Assembly: GCA_018823175.1 (NCBI GenBank)
Contig: JAHJIY010000085.1
Location: 1-64,000 of the forward strand
Direction: 5' to 3'
Origin: Pseudomonadota bacterium
Lineage (GTDB): Bacteria > Desulfobacterota > Desulfobulbia > Desulfobulbales > JAHJIY01
Length of the DNA: 64,000 nt
The translations under genes were made by a program, and so were the position numbers. Under the pieces are notes generated by a model that saw nothing but the letters and a program-made list of their open reading frames with translations, had not been told where the DNA came from and ran no database searches. Positions 1 through 10,805 of the stretch are shown here, piece after piece (the first letter of the stretch is position 1; every line of letters begins with the position of its first letter).

Positions 1-124
1 CCTTGTGGTATAAAGCTGAGTTGAGCCGCTAGTCGGCTCAAACGAAACTTATGCCCTTGTGGTATAAAGCTGAGTTGAGCCGCTAGTCGGCTCAAACGAA
101 ACTTATGCCCTTGTGGTGTAAATG
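1..124. repeat. 54-bp tandem repeat with internal hairpin
   Basis: Two perfect 54-bp copies (1-54 and 55-108) are followed by the start of a third copy that decays after about 12 bases. Each copy holds a perfect 8-bp inverted repeat with a 5-nt loop (TTGAGCCG-ctagt-CGGCTCAA) at 21-41 and 75-95. The array may continue left of the window. There is no coding potential. It could be a REP-type repeat or a chain of transcript-end hairpins for the minus-strand operon that finishes at 150. Confidence 0.85.
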
Positions 125-149
125 TAGTTAGTCAGGGTGATCCGCACTA

Positions 150-941
150 CTAGCTGCTCAGATCTTTTTCCGCTTTCCGGTGCAGGTCATTGAGCCGTTG
201 GCGGTATTCGTCCGGTTTTATCTTTGCCCCTCTGATACCTCCCCGCAGATTTATTTCGGCCAGAAAAGAAGAACCATCTTCGGTAACGATAAGATCAATA
301 TGGGCATAAGGGAATTTACCTCTTGCCATCACCTTTTGGCATAAATCCCATTGTTCTTTTGTGAGTTGACAGGGGCTGCTGTTTCCTCCGAAGTGTAGAT
401 TGTTGCGGAAATTGTCAGGGTTGCAACGCCAGTAGGCCTCAACATAAGAACCGAGGACTATTATCCTGATATCGCGACAATTTGGGTGGAAAGGTTGCAT
501 CACAAAAGGGAAAGGCATGCTGCCGAGCGAGGCCTGGTTAAAGACTTCTTCGGTGGAGTTCCATAGATTTATGCCCATCCCGGCATTACTCCTGTCCCGT
601 TTGGTGATCACTTGTGAGATTTTTGCCTGTTGATAGTGATTCATTGCCGCCAACATATCATGAATATCATGGATCGCCCTGGTATGGGGCAACATTTGTG
701 GGGCAAAAAGTAGTGCCTGGCTGGTTTTTGATCGACAGGAAAGTTGTGAAAGAGCTGAGGGGAAAAGTATAACCCCCCTCTCCGAAAGATCCAGTAGTAT
801 GTGCTCTTCGGTTGATTTAAGTCTGATTCTGCCAAGAATCAGATCTCCCGGGTTCAGTGAATGATAAGCATCGCGCAGGTTATCGTTATCTCTGATTATT
901 CTGGAGCTGTCTGTTGTAAGGGAAACGGAATTTTTTTTCAC
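150..941 (-). CDS. RimK-like ATP-grasp protein
   Basis: A 263-residue protein with the C-terminal layout of RimK-type ATP-grasp ligases. A basic ATP-contact segment (VITKRDRSNAG, about 111-121) is followed by DIRIIVLG (157-164), the strand pair YAHIDLIVTEDG (212-223) and the metal-binding Glu-x-Asn of LAEINLRGG (228-235). Such enzymes join a carboxylate to an amine using ATP. The substrate here cannot be told. The start is GTG at 941, directly abutting the TGA stop of the upstream zinc-ribbon gene, so the two are probably translationally coupled. It is the last gene of the minus-strand run that begins with the tautomerase at 3.86 kb. The N-terminal 100 residues are not recognised. Confidence 0.7.
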   Translation of the reverse strand: MKKNSVSLTTDSSRIIRDNDNLRDAYHSLNPGDLILGRIRLKSTEEHILLDLSERGVILFPSALSQLSCRSKTSQALLFAPQMLPHTRAIHDIHDMLAAMNHYQQAKISQVITKRDRSNAGMGINLWNSTEEVFNQASLGSMPFPFVMQPFHPNCRDIRIIVLGSYVEAYWRCNPDNFRNNLHFGGNSSPCQLTKEQWDLCQKVMARGKFPYAHIDLIVTEDGSSFLAEINLRGGIRGAKIKPDEYRQRLNDLHRKAEKDLSS

Positions 942-1208
942 TCAAAAAAGCATTTCCATAAAATGCTGATGAAAACGGGAGAGATCAGCGTTACATTCCC
1001 CGCAAAAGAATTTTATTTCACCCAGAACTTGTGAGTCGTCACCATCGAGGGTAAAGCTGCCATCGGAATTCTGGATATAGTTGCTGGTAATAAGCACGCC
1101 ATCGGCAATTTCGAGAAAATCGCTGTCGTTGCCGCAGGTCGGGCAGATTATCCGCTGGCTACCTTTGCTTAAAACTTTAGGTTTATGTTGGTCTGTGCCA
1201 AGGTTCAT
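942..1208 (-). CDS. small zinc-ribbon protein
   Basis: The reading frame is open from 1238, but ATG at 1206-1208 has an AGGAG box 8 nt upstream and is preferred, giving about 88 residues. Two cysteine pairs (CPTC and CGEC, 47 residues apart) form a likely zinc ribbon. The stretch between them is acidic and rich in Asp/Gly. The C-terminus is FHQHFMEMLF. I do not recognise a family with a known role. Its stop directly abuts the GTG start of the ATP-grasp gene, so the two proteins may work together, for example as carrier and ligase, but this is only inference from coupling. Confidence 0.6.
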   Translation of the reverse strand: MNLGTDQHKPKVLSKGSQRIICPTCGNDSDFLEIADGVLITSNYIQNSDGSFTLDGDDSQVLGEIKFFCGECNADLSRFHQHFMEMLF

Positions 1209-1312
1209 GTTTTGGACTCCTGATTTATCTTTCTTCATGATGCACAGGGGCGGGTCGGGTGGAGGGAAGTCGTGTTTGTCAATTATCAGCTTGGCGCTGA
1301 TAAATCTAAAAA

Positions 1313-1594
1313 TTAATTATAGCGAATGTTAAATTTGCCGGTTTGACCCAAGACTCTTTCTGCTCTCAGGTCAACCCGTTTTACTTTAGCGGTGGGCGGA
1401 CCATGGCGTAACCATTGAATCATTTCATCGACCTTGGCTTCTTCGCCTTCCATGACGACTTCGACAGATTCATCCGGCAGGTTGCGAACCCATCCTGCCA
1501 GCTTTAATTTTGTTCCTTCAGCCTCGGCGAATGTCCTAAAGTATACCCCTTGGACCAAGCCAAAAACGACAGCACGTATACGTTTAACCGCCAT
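1313..1594 (-). CDS. acyP: acylphosphatase
   Basis: A 93-residue protein of normal family size that hydrolyses acyl phosphates. It shows the signature GLVQGVYFR with the phosphate-binding Arg at residue 20 and the catalytic Asn at residue 38 in GWVRNLPDESVEV. A GGAG box precedes the ATG. It lies 44 bp downstream of ligA and 104 bp or more upstream of the zinc-ribbon gene on the same strand. Confidence 0.93.
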   Translation of the reverse strand: MAVKRIRAVVFGLVQGVYFRTFAEAEGTKLKLAGWVRNLPDESVEVVMEGEEAKVDEMIQWLRHGPPTAKVKRVDLRAERVLGQTGKFNIRYN

Positions 1595-1638
1595 TTTTTT
1601 CTCCTGCTTATCTTCTGCTAAATATTTTTGATCAAAAA

Positions 1639-3657
<2,019 letters not shown>

Positions 3658-3669
3658 TTACGGACCATC

Positions 3670-3858
3670 TCAGGATGGTTTTTTGAGCAGAATACCGGCC
3701 TTGGCGATATTGTCATGTTCCAACTCATCAATGAAAATTAGGATTGATTCAGGTGGTTTCTCCGCTACCCGTGCAATTACCTCGGTAACACCTTTTGAGA
3801 TCTCCGCTTTTTGGGTGCGGCTTAGTTTGCCGGCAACTCTGATATTGACATATGGCAT
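3670..3858 (-). CDS. 4-oxalocrotonate tautomerase family protein
   Basis: A 62-residue protein starting MPYVNIRVAG, so Pro-1 of the mature chain is in place as catalytic base. Length and hydrophobic pattern match the small hexameric tautomerases. The physiological substrate is unknown. It is the first gene of the minus-strand run ending at 150. Confidence 0.85.
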   Translation of the reverse strand: MPYVNIRVAGKLSRTQKAEISKGVTEVIARVAEKPPESILIFIDELEHDNIAKAGILLKKPS

Positions 3859-4146
3859 AATGGTCTCCTTGTTTGGCCGTGGATTATCAGTGCTTTCTGA
3901 ATTTATTTATTTTAATCAAAATAAATCTGAACAGGCACTTATTACTGATTGATGGTTAGATATTATGGGAGAAATATATCTTAAAAAGTGTGAAAAAAGA
4001 AGAAATGGTCAAGATATTTTGCTATTTATTTTTCTGGGATCTTTTGTCGACCGACACTAAGGGTAGCTGTGTGGGTTTGATAAACAAATAATAGTAAGAT
4101 ATGATGCCGACCTGTCCTGGGTGAAATTTTTTTTTGGTGGATAATA

Positions 4147-4902
4147 ATGCCGTTGATTCTGGTGACCAATGATGACGGGGTAAATGCCCCCGGGCTCCAT
4201 GCCTTATTTGAAGAAATGAAAAAGATAGGGCGGCCGATTATCATCGCCCCGGAACGAGATAACAGCGCGGCCAGCCATTCTCTGACCATGGCTAGGCCTC
4301 TGCGGGTCAGGGAGATTGGTCCGGACATTTTTGCCATTGATGGCACACCTGCCGATTGCGTGACCATCGGCGTCAAGAAGGTGTTGACCGAAAGACCGCT
4401 TCTGGTTGTTTCCGGGATTAATCCAGGCGGCAACTTGGGGGATGATATCAGTTATTCTGGAACGGTTTCCGCCGCCATTGAGGGGACCATGCTGGGGATT
4501 GATTCTTTTGCCATATCCCTGGTTGGCGAGGAGCCTTTTTTGTTTCAGGACGCTGCCGGTTTTGCCGGGAGATTGGCCAGGGTGATTCTTGATCAACAAC
4601 TGCCGGGTGATACCTTGTTGAATGTCAATGTTCCTGGTTGTCCTTTCAAGGAGTTAAAAGGTGTGAAGTTCACTCGGCAGGGACGTCGGCTCTATGATGA
4701 TGCGATCAAAGAGACCAATGATCCCTGGGGTCGACGCCATTACTGGATCGGTGGCGGGACACCTTCCCGGGAACGGGGGGAGGATACCGATGGTATGGCC
4801 ATTGCCTCCGGGTATATCTCGATAACCCCTGTGCAGTTGGATCGCACTAATCATCAAACTTTGGCGCTGTTGAGAGCACAATGGACTGGCAAATTTGAGT
4901 AA
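4147..4902 (+). CDS. surE: 5'/3'-nucleotidase SurE
   Basis: A 251-residue protein with the SurE metal site: LVTNDDG at residues 4-10 (paired Asp), APERDNSAASHS, and SGINPGGNLGDDISYSGTVSAA with the Asn ligand. It dephosphorylates nucleoside monophosphates and is linked to stationary-phase survival. birA follows after only 3 bp, so the two form an operon that ends at the strong terminator at 5703-5742. Confidence 0.96.
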   Translation: MPLILVTNDDGVNAPGLHALFEEMKKIGRPIIIAPERDNSAASHSLTMARPLRVREIGPDIFAIDGTPADCVTIGVKKVLTERPLLVVSGINPGGNLGDDISYSGTVSAAIEGTMLGIDSFAISLVGEEPFLFQDAAGFAGRLARVILDQQLPGDTLLNVNVPGCPFKELKGVKFTRQGRRLYDDAIKETNDPWGRRHYWIGGGTPSRERGEDTDGMAIASGYISITPVQLDRTNHQTLALLRAQWTGKFE

Positions 4903-4905
4903 TTC

Positions 4906-5709
4906 ATGGATTTAGTAACTGATAAAATATGGCAGGAAATGTCTGATAAAGGTCTGTTGGCTGATCATCCCGTCAGGTATTTTGCCGAGATTGAGTCAAC
5001 TAATTCCGAAGCTCTAAGGTTAGGGCGGGAGGGTGCGGTCGCCGGGACGATAGTCGTTGCCGATTGTCAGAGCAAGGGTCGGGGCCGGTTGGGACGTTTT
5101 TGGGTTTCACCGGCGGGAACAGGTCTTTATTTTTCGATGATTATGCGTTCTGCCCTATTGCCGCAGTATCTGTCCAGAATAACCCTGGCTGCCGGTTTGG
5201 CAATATGTCAGGCGCTAGAGGAAGTCGGGGTCTTTTCCCAAATAAAATGGCCCAATGATTTGTTGCTGGGCGGGAAAAAAATCGGAGGGATCCTGACGGA
5301 AACCGGTGAAATAAGAGCTGAGACAAACACTTTGGTGGTTTTAGGGATTGGACTTAATGTCAATACCCCTTCCGAGTTGTTCCCGGTTGAATTGCGAAGC
5401 AAGGCAACTTCTTTACGAGTGCATGAGGCCCAAAATTTTACACGTGGAGACCTTTTGGCGATCATTGTAAGTCATCTGGACAAAACTATGTTGAGTCTTG
5501 AGCATGGTGGGTTCTCCGAGATCCTGGCAAGCTGGCGGCAGCGTGATGCTATGGTTGGCAAGGAACTGTCCTGGCTTGACCCGGAGGGGAAGGTGGTGAC
5601 CGGAATTGCACTGGGGCCTGATGACGACGGATTTTTGCATATCAGGGATCGGGGGGGGCAAGTCCATCAGGTACTTTCAGGAGATATTAATTTGGCTGGT
5701 TCAAAATAA
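4906..5709 (+). CDS. birA: biotin-[acetyl-CoA-carboxylase] ligase
   Basis: A 267-residue biotin protein ligase that attaches biotin to carrier proteins such as AccB. The biotinyl-AMP motif GRGRLGRFW lies at about 59-67 and KWPNDLLLGGKKIGGIL at about 118-134, followed by the small C-terminal SH3-like domain. There is no N-terminal helix-turn-helix, so this is the monofunctional type that does not act as the biotin repressor. It is directly downstream of surE. Confidence 0.95.
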   Translation: MDLVTDKIWQEMSDKGLLADHPVRYFAEIESTNSEALRLGREGAVAGTIVVADCQSKGRGRLGRFWVSPAGTGLYFSMIMRSALLPQYLSRITLAAGLAICQALEEVGVFSQIKWPNDLLLGGKKIGGILTETGEIRAETNTLVVLGIGLNVNTPSELFPVELRSKATSLRVHEAQNFTRGDLLAIIVSHLDKTMLSLEHGGFSEILASWRQRDAMVGKELSWLDPEGKVVTGIALGPDDDGFLHIRDRGGQVHQVLSGDINLAGSK

Positions 5710-5742
5710 AACAGGCTGCCGAGTGGCAGCCTGTTTTATTTT
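5703..5742. terminator. bidirectional intrinsic terminator
   Basis: A perfect 18-bp inverted repeat with a GAGT loop has a GC-rich core (CAGGCTGCC/GGCAGCCTG) and A/T-run outer ends, so it can terminate both birA on plus and ahcY on minus. It begins inside the birA stop codon. Confidence 0.93.
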
Positions 5743-5764
5743 GTATCTATTGGTGAACAGTTTA

Positions 5765-7072
5765 TTAGTAACGGTAATATTCCGGTTTATACGGGCCTTG
5801 AATTGGAACTCCGATATAATCGGCCTGTTTTTGGGAGAGAGTGGTCAGGTTGGCCCCGACTTTTTGGAGATGGAGGCGGGCCACCTTCTCATCCAGGTGC
5901 TTGGGTAGAAAATAGACTTTGTTTTCGTATTTGTCGGAGTTTTGCCACAACTCAATCTGGGCCATCACCTGATTGGTGAAGGAGTTGCTCATCACAAAAC
6001 TTGGATGACCGGTAGCGCAACCCAGATTAACCAGGCGACCTTCGGCCAGGACGATTATTCTCTTGCCATCCGGGAAGATAACATGATCGACCTGCGGCTT
6101 GATGTTATCCCAGGGTAGATCGCGGATCGAAGCGATATCAATTTCACTGTCAAAGTGACCGATATTACAGACAATGGACTGGTCTTTCATCACATTCATG
6201 TGGGCCCGGGTAATAACATTGAGGTTGCCGGTGCAGGTGACGAAGATATTGCCGACTGTTGCCGCCTCTTCCATGGTTGCCACTTTATAGCCTTCCATTG
6301 CGGCCTGCAGGGCGCAGATCGGATCAATTTCCGTAACCATGACGATTGAGCCCATACCGCGGAAAGCCTGGGCGCAGCCCTTGCCCACATCACCGTAACC
6401 GCAGACCACGGCGACCTTGCCGGCCATCATCACATCGGTGGCTCGTTTGATTCCGTCCAGCAGTGACTCGCGGCAACCGTAGAGGTTGTCGAATTTTGAT
6501 TTGGTTACTGAATCGTTGACGTTAAAAGAGGGTGCCAGCAATCGGCCTTCTTTCATCATTTCGTTCAAGCGGTGGACGCCGGTGGTGGTTTCCTCGCTGA
6601 TTCCTTTTATATCCTTCATCATTTCGGGATATTTCTCGTGCATGATCTGGGTTAGATCGCCGCCGTCATCAAGAATCATGTTGGGCCGCCAGCCATCCGG
6701 TCCGAAAATGGTCTGCTCGATACACCACCAGAATTCCTCTTCGGACTCGCCCTTCCAGGCAAAAGTGGGGATGCCGGCGGCAGCCATGGCGGCGGCGGCA
6801 TGGTCCTGGGTGGAGAATATATTGCAGGATGACCAGCGGATTTCAGCCCCGAGTTCGACCAGGGTCTCCATCAATACAGCGGTTTGAATGGTCATATGCA
6901 GACAACCGGCTATTCTGGCTCCTTTTAAAGGATTTTTGCCGGCATACTCAGTACGGGTGGCCATCAGGCCGGGCATCTCTGTCTCGGCTATATTGATCTC
7001 TTTGCGACCCCATTCCGCCAGGTTCAGATCAGCAACCTTGAAGTCACCAGTGTTTGTAGTTTTGCTAGACAT
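5765..7072 (-). CDS. ahcY: adenosylhomocysteinase
   Basis: A 435-residue enzyme that splits S-adenosylhomocysteine into adenosine and homocysteine, relieving product inhibition of methyltransferases. It has the substrate-site segment [16 protein letters not shown] (about 57-72), the Rossmann NAD motif [15 protein letters not shown], and the family C-terminus YKPEYYRY. It sits 12 bp after metK, so synthesis of AdoMet and removal of its product are made from one transcript. No SAH riboswitch fits in the 12-bp gap. Confidence 0.97.
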   Translation of the reverse strand: MSSKTTNTGDFKVADLNLAEWGRKEINIAETEMPGLMATRTEYAGKNPLKGARIAGCLHMTIQTAVLMETLVELGAEIRWSSCNIFSTQDHAAAAMAAAGIPTFAWKGESEEEFWWCIEQTIFGPDGWRPNMILDDGGDLTQIMHEKYPEMMKDIKGISEETTTGVHRLNEMMKEGRLLAPSFNVNDSVTKSKFDNLYGCRESLLDGIKRATDVMMAGKVAVVCGYGDVGKGCAQAFRGMGSIVMVTEIDPICALQAAMEGYKVATMEEAATVGNIFVTCTGNLNVITRAHMNVMKDQSIVCNIGHFDSEIDIASIRDLPWDNIKPQVDHVIFPDGKRIIVLAEGRLVNLGCATGHPSFVMSNSFTNQVMAQIELWQNSDKYENKVYFLPKHLDEKVARLHLQKVGANLTTLSQKQADYIGVPIQGPYKPEYYRY

Positions 7073-7084
7073 TTATAACATCTC

Positions 7085-8254
7085 CTATTTGATTCCGGCG
7101 GCATCGCGCAGGATTTCGGCCTTATCGGTTTTTTCCCAGGTGAATTCAGCCCGTTCCCGGCCGAAATGTCCATAGGAGGCGGTTTTTTTGTAGATTGGGC
7201 GCAAGAGGTCCAGGTGCTGGATGATCGCTTTGGGCCGCAGATCAAAATGTTTAATAATCAGGTCTTTTATTTTGTCGTTGCTCAGCTTGCCGGTGCCAAA
7301 GGTGTTAACATTGATCGATACCGGTTTGGAGATCCCGATGGCGTATGCGATCTGTACTTCTAGCTCTGTGGCCAGACCTGCCGCCACCAGATTTTTAGCC
7401 ACATATCTTCCCATGTATGATGAAGAGCGGTCTACCTTGGAAGGATCCTTGCCGGAAAAAGCGCCGCCGCCATGGGATCCCATGCCGCCGTAGGTATCGA
7501 CAATAATCTTGCGTCCGGTTACCCCACAGTCACCAACCGGCCCGCCGATGACAAAACGGCCGGTGGGGTTGATGAAAATTTTGGTGTTTTGGTCGATCAT
7601 TTTTTCCGGAATAATCGGTTTGATAATTTCTTCCATTACCCCTTCTTTCAGATCTTCGTAATCAACCGTCTCGTCGTGCTGGGTTGAAAGGACGATCGCT
7701 TCCACCCGTTGCGGGATTCGGTCTTTGCTGTATTCAATGGTGACCTGGCTCTTGGCGTCAGGCCGTAACCAGGGTAGACGTCCGGACTTGCGCACTTCAG
7801 CCTGCCGTTTGGTCAGACGGTGGGCATAGGTGATCGGCATCGGCATCAGCACCTTGGTTTCGGTGCAGGCATAACCGAACATTAATCCTTGATCGCCGGC
7901 CCCCATGTCAAGATCAATGCCGCTTCCTTCGTTGACGCCCTGGGCGATGTCCGGTGATTGCTTGTCGATACTGGTAAGAACGGCGCAGGATTTGTAATCA
8001 AAACCCATGTCCGATGAGTTGTAGCCGATTTCCTGGATGGTATCACGGACGATCTGGGGCATATCAACCCAGGCCGTGGTGGTGATTTCGCCGGCCAGAA
8101 TTACCATGCCGGTGGTGACCATGGTTTCGCAGGCAACCCTGCACATCTTGTCTTGTTCGAGAATTGCGTCCAGAACCGCGTCTGATATCTGATCGGCAAC
8201 CTTATCCGGATGACCTTCGGAAACAGACTCAGAAGTAAATAGATAGCTTGTCAT
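7085..8254 (-). CDS. metK: S-adenosylmethionine synthetase
   Basis: A 389-residue enzyme that makes AdoMet from methionine and ATP. Motifs visible are [10 protein letters not shown] near the N-terminus, [12 protein letters not shown] (about 117-128) and the phosphate-binding [16 protein letters not shown]. An AGGAGG box precedes the ATG. It is the first gene of the metK-ahcY pair. Confidence 0.97.
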   Translation of the reverse strand: MTSYLFTSESVSEGHPDKVADQISDAVLDAILEQDKMCRVACETMVTTGMVILAGEITTTAWVDMPQIVRDTIQEIGYNSSDMGFDYKSCAVLTSIDKQSPDIAQGVNEGSGIDLDMGAGDQGLMFGYACTETKVLMPMPITYAHRLTKRQAEVRKSGRLPWLRPDAKSQVTIEYSKDRIPQRVEAIVLSTQHDETVDYEDLKEGVMEEIIKPIIPEKMIDQNTKIFINPTGRFVIGGPVGDCGVTGRKIIVDTYGGMGSHGGGAFSGKDPSKVDRSSSYMGRYVAKNLVAAGLATELEVQIAYAIGISKPVSINVNTFGTGKLSNDKIKDLIIKHFDLRPKAIIQHLDLLRPIYKKTASYGHFGRERAEFTWEKTDKAEILRDAAGIK

Positions 8255-8584
8255 TGTGCCTCCTGCGTATATGATGAGAAATTTTGAAAATTAATAATCA
8301 GCCGCCCGTTATCGAGCATATCGATTGTAGGTTTATTGGAAAGGGGAAAAAGTATCTTTTTTGATATATTTTAGCCCCATCTGTCAAGGAAAATGTCGCT
8401 GGAATTGCGTGTTTTTAGACCATTTGGGCGTAGCCGGCATAAATAAATATTGTTTCAGCGCATAGTTTGCATGACCAAGAAATAGGTTTGAACCGTAAAG
8501 GGTCTTATATCCTGCAAAGGGGACTGTCCGTATGGCACCAATCCCAGCTTTACAAATTCTGATAATTTGTAAAATCAATAAACA
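8255..8584. other. metK-panE intergenic region
   Basis: This 330-bp stretch has no convincing gene. On the minus strand it holds the metK leader with a TTGACA box at 8382-8387, but no good -10 at standard spacing. The AGGAGG ribosome binding site lies just before metK. I looked for SAM riboswitch features and did not find them. Confidence 0.5.
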
Positions 8585-9511
8585 TTATACCAGATATTTT
8601 TGTTCGATTCTTTTTATCTTGCCGACCAGTTCTCGGTTGATCGGTGCGGGGATGCCCAGACGGCTTGCTGTTTCAATAATGGCACCGTTGATGGCGTCTA
8701 TCTCGGTTGGTCTTTTTCTCCTCACATCCTGTAGCATGGAAGAGATATTTTGTTCAGTGGCCCGACATACTTCCATACAACGGACAATCGGGTCGTGGTC
8801 GATTTTGATCTCCAGGGCTCGGGCCACGGCGGCGGCCTCTTTAACAGCTCCTCGAAGGTGCTCGCGGGCTTTTGGTAATTCAAGTAATTGACCGTTGGGG
8901 CAATCGTGGATAGCGGTAAGGGCATTGATCCCGACATTAATCAGGAGTTTTGACCAGACATGATTGATAATGTCTGAAACCACAATGGTATCCAATCCCG
9001 ACGAATTAAACAGCGAGGCGGCAATTTCTAGAGTTTGGTCTGCCAGGTTGCCGGGTTGGGCAAAGCCGATTTTGGTCAGTCCATATCCGCCGTACTTGAC
9101 ATGGCCGGGTTTAACAAGATTTGCTCCAAGGGAGGTGACCCCGATTGCAGTTTGACATGGCAGAGTGTTTTCTTGCAGGATATTAAGATGACTAATCCCG
9201 TTTTGAAAAGAGATGAGCAGACTTTTGTCGTGCAGGGCCGAGCTTATTGACTGCAGGCCTTCGGCAACATCTTGGGATTTGACGCAAAGCAGAATAAGGT
9301 CGGCCGGCCGAATTTCCCTCGCCTTTGTCGTGACCTTGATCGGATAGTGAAACTTCTCCGTCCCCTTTTCCAGGATCAGTCCATTTTGGCCGAGTTCTTC
9401 AGCTCTGTGCTGATTGTGATCCATGAGCCAAATTTCATGGCTCGTGTCACGGGTCAGGGAGACTGCCAGCAATGTGCCAAGAGCCCCAGGTCCTATTACG
9501 ACAATTCTCAT
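8585..9511 (-). CDS. panE: ketopantoate reductase family protein
   Basis: A 308-residue protein of the ApbA/PanE family, which reduces 2-dehydropantoate to pantoate with NADPH in coenzyme A synthesis. It has the Rossmann motif GPGALGTLLA (7-16), the conserved Lys-Asn region WSKLLINVGINALTAI (about 188-203), and a helical C-terminal domain. Related enzymes act on other 2-oxo acids, so the substrate is not certain. It is flanked by two intergenic stretches of more than 300 bp and is probably transcribed alone. Confidence 0.82.
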   Translation of the reverse strand: MRIVVIGPGALGTLLAVSLTRDTSHEIWLMDHNQHRAEELGQNGLILEKGTEKFHYPIKVTTKAREIRPADLILLCVKSQDVAEGLQSISSALHDKSLLISFQNGISHLNILQENTLPCQTAIGVTSLGANLVKPGHVKYGGYGLTKIGFAQPGNLADQTLEIAASLFNSSGLDTIVVSDIINHVWSKLLINVGINALTAIHDCPNGQLLELPKAREHLRGAVKEAAAVARALEIKIDHDPIVRCMEVCRATEQNISSMLQDVRRKRPTEIDAINGAIIETASRLGIPAPINRELVGKIKRIEQKYLV

Positions 9512-9824
9512 TTCATCAATAATTCGTAATTAATAAGGTTGATGTTTAGATGAAAGTGACAAGTAACGAGTTTCTCTCCATCACTGTTAATTTTCATGTC
9601 TGACTGTTCTCCATTTCGTTGGTGGGTGTTATTTATGGTCTCTAAATAAGAATACCTTGAAGGGCTTTGGTTCCCCCCAAGGTATTCATGATTTTTGATA
9701 TCTCCCGATATTTCACATTTCCCACGAATATTTCAGTCAGGATAATGAAAAACACTTATGGCTAAACATCTTGCTTTGTGTTTTTGCTACTGTCTCAGCT
9801 TGTAATAAATCAGGGGCCAAACCA
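9512..9824. other. intergenic region with stem-loop
   Basis: This 313-bp stretch has no gene. Its one clear structure is a perfect 10-bp inverted repeat, GAATACCTTG at 9650-9659 and CAAGGTATTC at 9678-9687, around an 18-nt loop that can extend the stem with an AGGG/CCCC pairing. It lies downstream of the minus-strand NrfJ-like gene's 3' side neighbour and upstream of panE. There is no T-run, so it is not a standard terminator. Confidence 0.6.
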
Positions 9825-10700
9825 TTAATTGTTTAAATGTGCCTCTTCAACAATTACTGCGTATTTATACCCTGCGCCGAAATCCTTGTTGGCCCGCAGT
9901 ATACCTTTGATTTTGACGATGGTATCGTTTTCGGCGGATTCAGTTGAGGTTATAACAAGGTCGTGGGTTTGTTGTTGTGGATCGCCGGTACCATCCTGGA
10001 TGTGGAGCCAGTTTTTACCCATAATATTGGGAGAAAATTTCATGACTTTGCCGTTAATGACAATTTCCTTGCCGTCAAGTTCAGGGGCTTTGGCGAAAAG
10101 TTCGGCCACGGTAAAGCCGTTGCTGCCCGGCGCCCGTTCTATTTTTAATTCGGCAAAGGGGACGACGGCTTTGGCGCTTCCTGCCTCGATGGTTTCTCCC
10201 GTCAGAGTGGCCGGCATTTCTTCCTGCAAGGCATTTTGGAAGGAAGGGGCAGAGGTATTGGCGCTGGATCTTCTGGTGCGGGATGGTTGCGCATCCTGAT
10301 CAGTGCCGCTTTGGGGATTTTTCCCTTCAATTGAAGAGGCAAAGATCAGGTTGTCAAATTTACGATCCAGTGATTTGCTGTAAAAATCAGGAAAGACTGT
10401 CGCGTTTAACAGGGTAACCTCTTCATTAACTTCGACCTTGGTAGAGGGAGCGGAGGCCCATTTTTTCTCACCTTCATGTTCCAGAAGTATGAAGGTAAAG
10501 CCACCACCGGAAAGAACTTCCAAAACCTTTCCTTTTATGGTCATTGCCAACGGTAGCGTGATCTTGTCAAGTGCGACCTGTGGGGTTGCGGTCTCGGTGG
10601 AAGTTTTGGTTTTCGGGGTGTCATTACTGCATGAGGTCAGAACCATGACGACTGTGACCCCGGCAATCAGGTAAAGAAATTTTCTTATTTTAAAATCCAT
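9825..10700 (-). CDS. NrfJ-like outer-layer lipoprotein
   Basis: A 291-residue predicted lipoprotein with an N-terminal hydrophobic segment and lipobox LTSC at about 21-24. Two OB-like parts are separated by a Ser/Thr/Ala-rich linker. The first is GKVLEVLSGGGFTFILLE ... KKWASAP (about 54-85), as in proteins annotated NrfJ-related. The second is GKEIVINGKVMKF ... GKNWLHIQDGTG (about 205-240). A shorter paralogue lies at 20784-21521 with the same two parts. NrfJ-type proteins are found near periplasmic cytochromes, but their biochemical role is not settled. Confidence 0.7.
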   Translation of the reverse strand: MDFKIRKFLYLIAGVTVVMVLTSCSNDTPKTKTSTETATPQVALDKITLPLAMTIKGKVLEVLSGGGFTFILLEHEGEKKWASAPSTKVEVNEEVTLLNATVFPDFYSKSLDRKFDNLIFASSIEGKNPQSGTDQDAQPSRTRRSSANTSAPSFQNALQEEMPATLTGETIEAGSAKAVVPFAELKIERAPGSNGFTVAELFAKAPELDGKEIVINGKVMKFSPNIMGKNWLHIQDGTGDPQQQTHDLVITSTESAENDTIVKIKGILRANKDFGAGYKYAVIVEEAHLNN

Positions 10701-10805
10701 TTTATAGTTCTCCCTTGTTTATCTGATGGTGGATTATGATTAATTTGTAAAGCAAAACTGGTTTTCGCAGCTTGAAGTTTACATGCTTATCTGCTGCGTA
10801 AAGTA

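Noticed and set aside
8255-8400. SAM riboswitch upstream of metK
   Set aside because: No SAM-I or SAM-II core elements recognised.
8384-8578. 64-codon minus-strand frame between metK and panE
   Set aside because: No ribosome site, no recognisable motif, and it crosses the metK promoter region.
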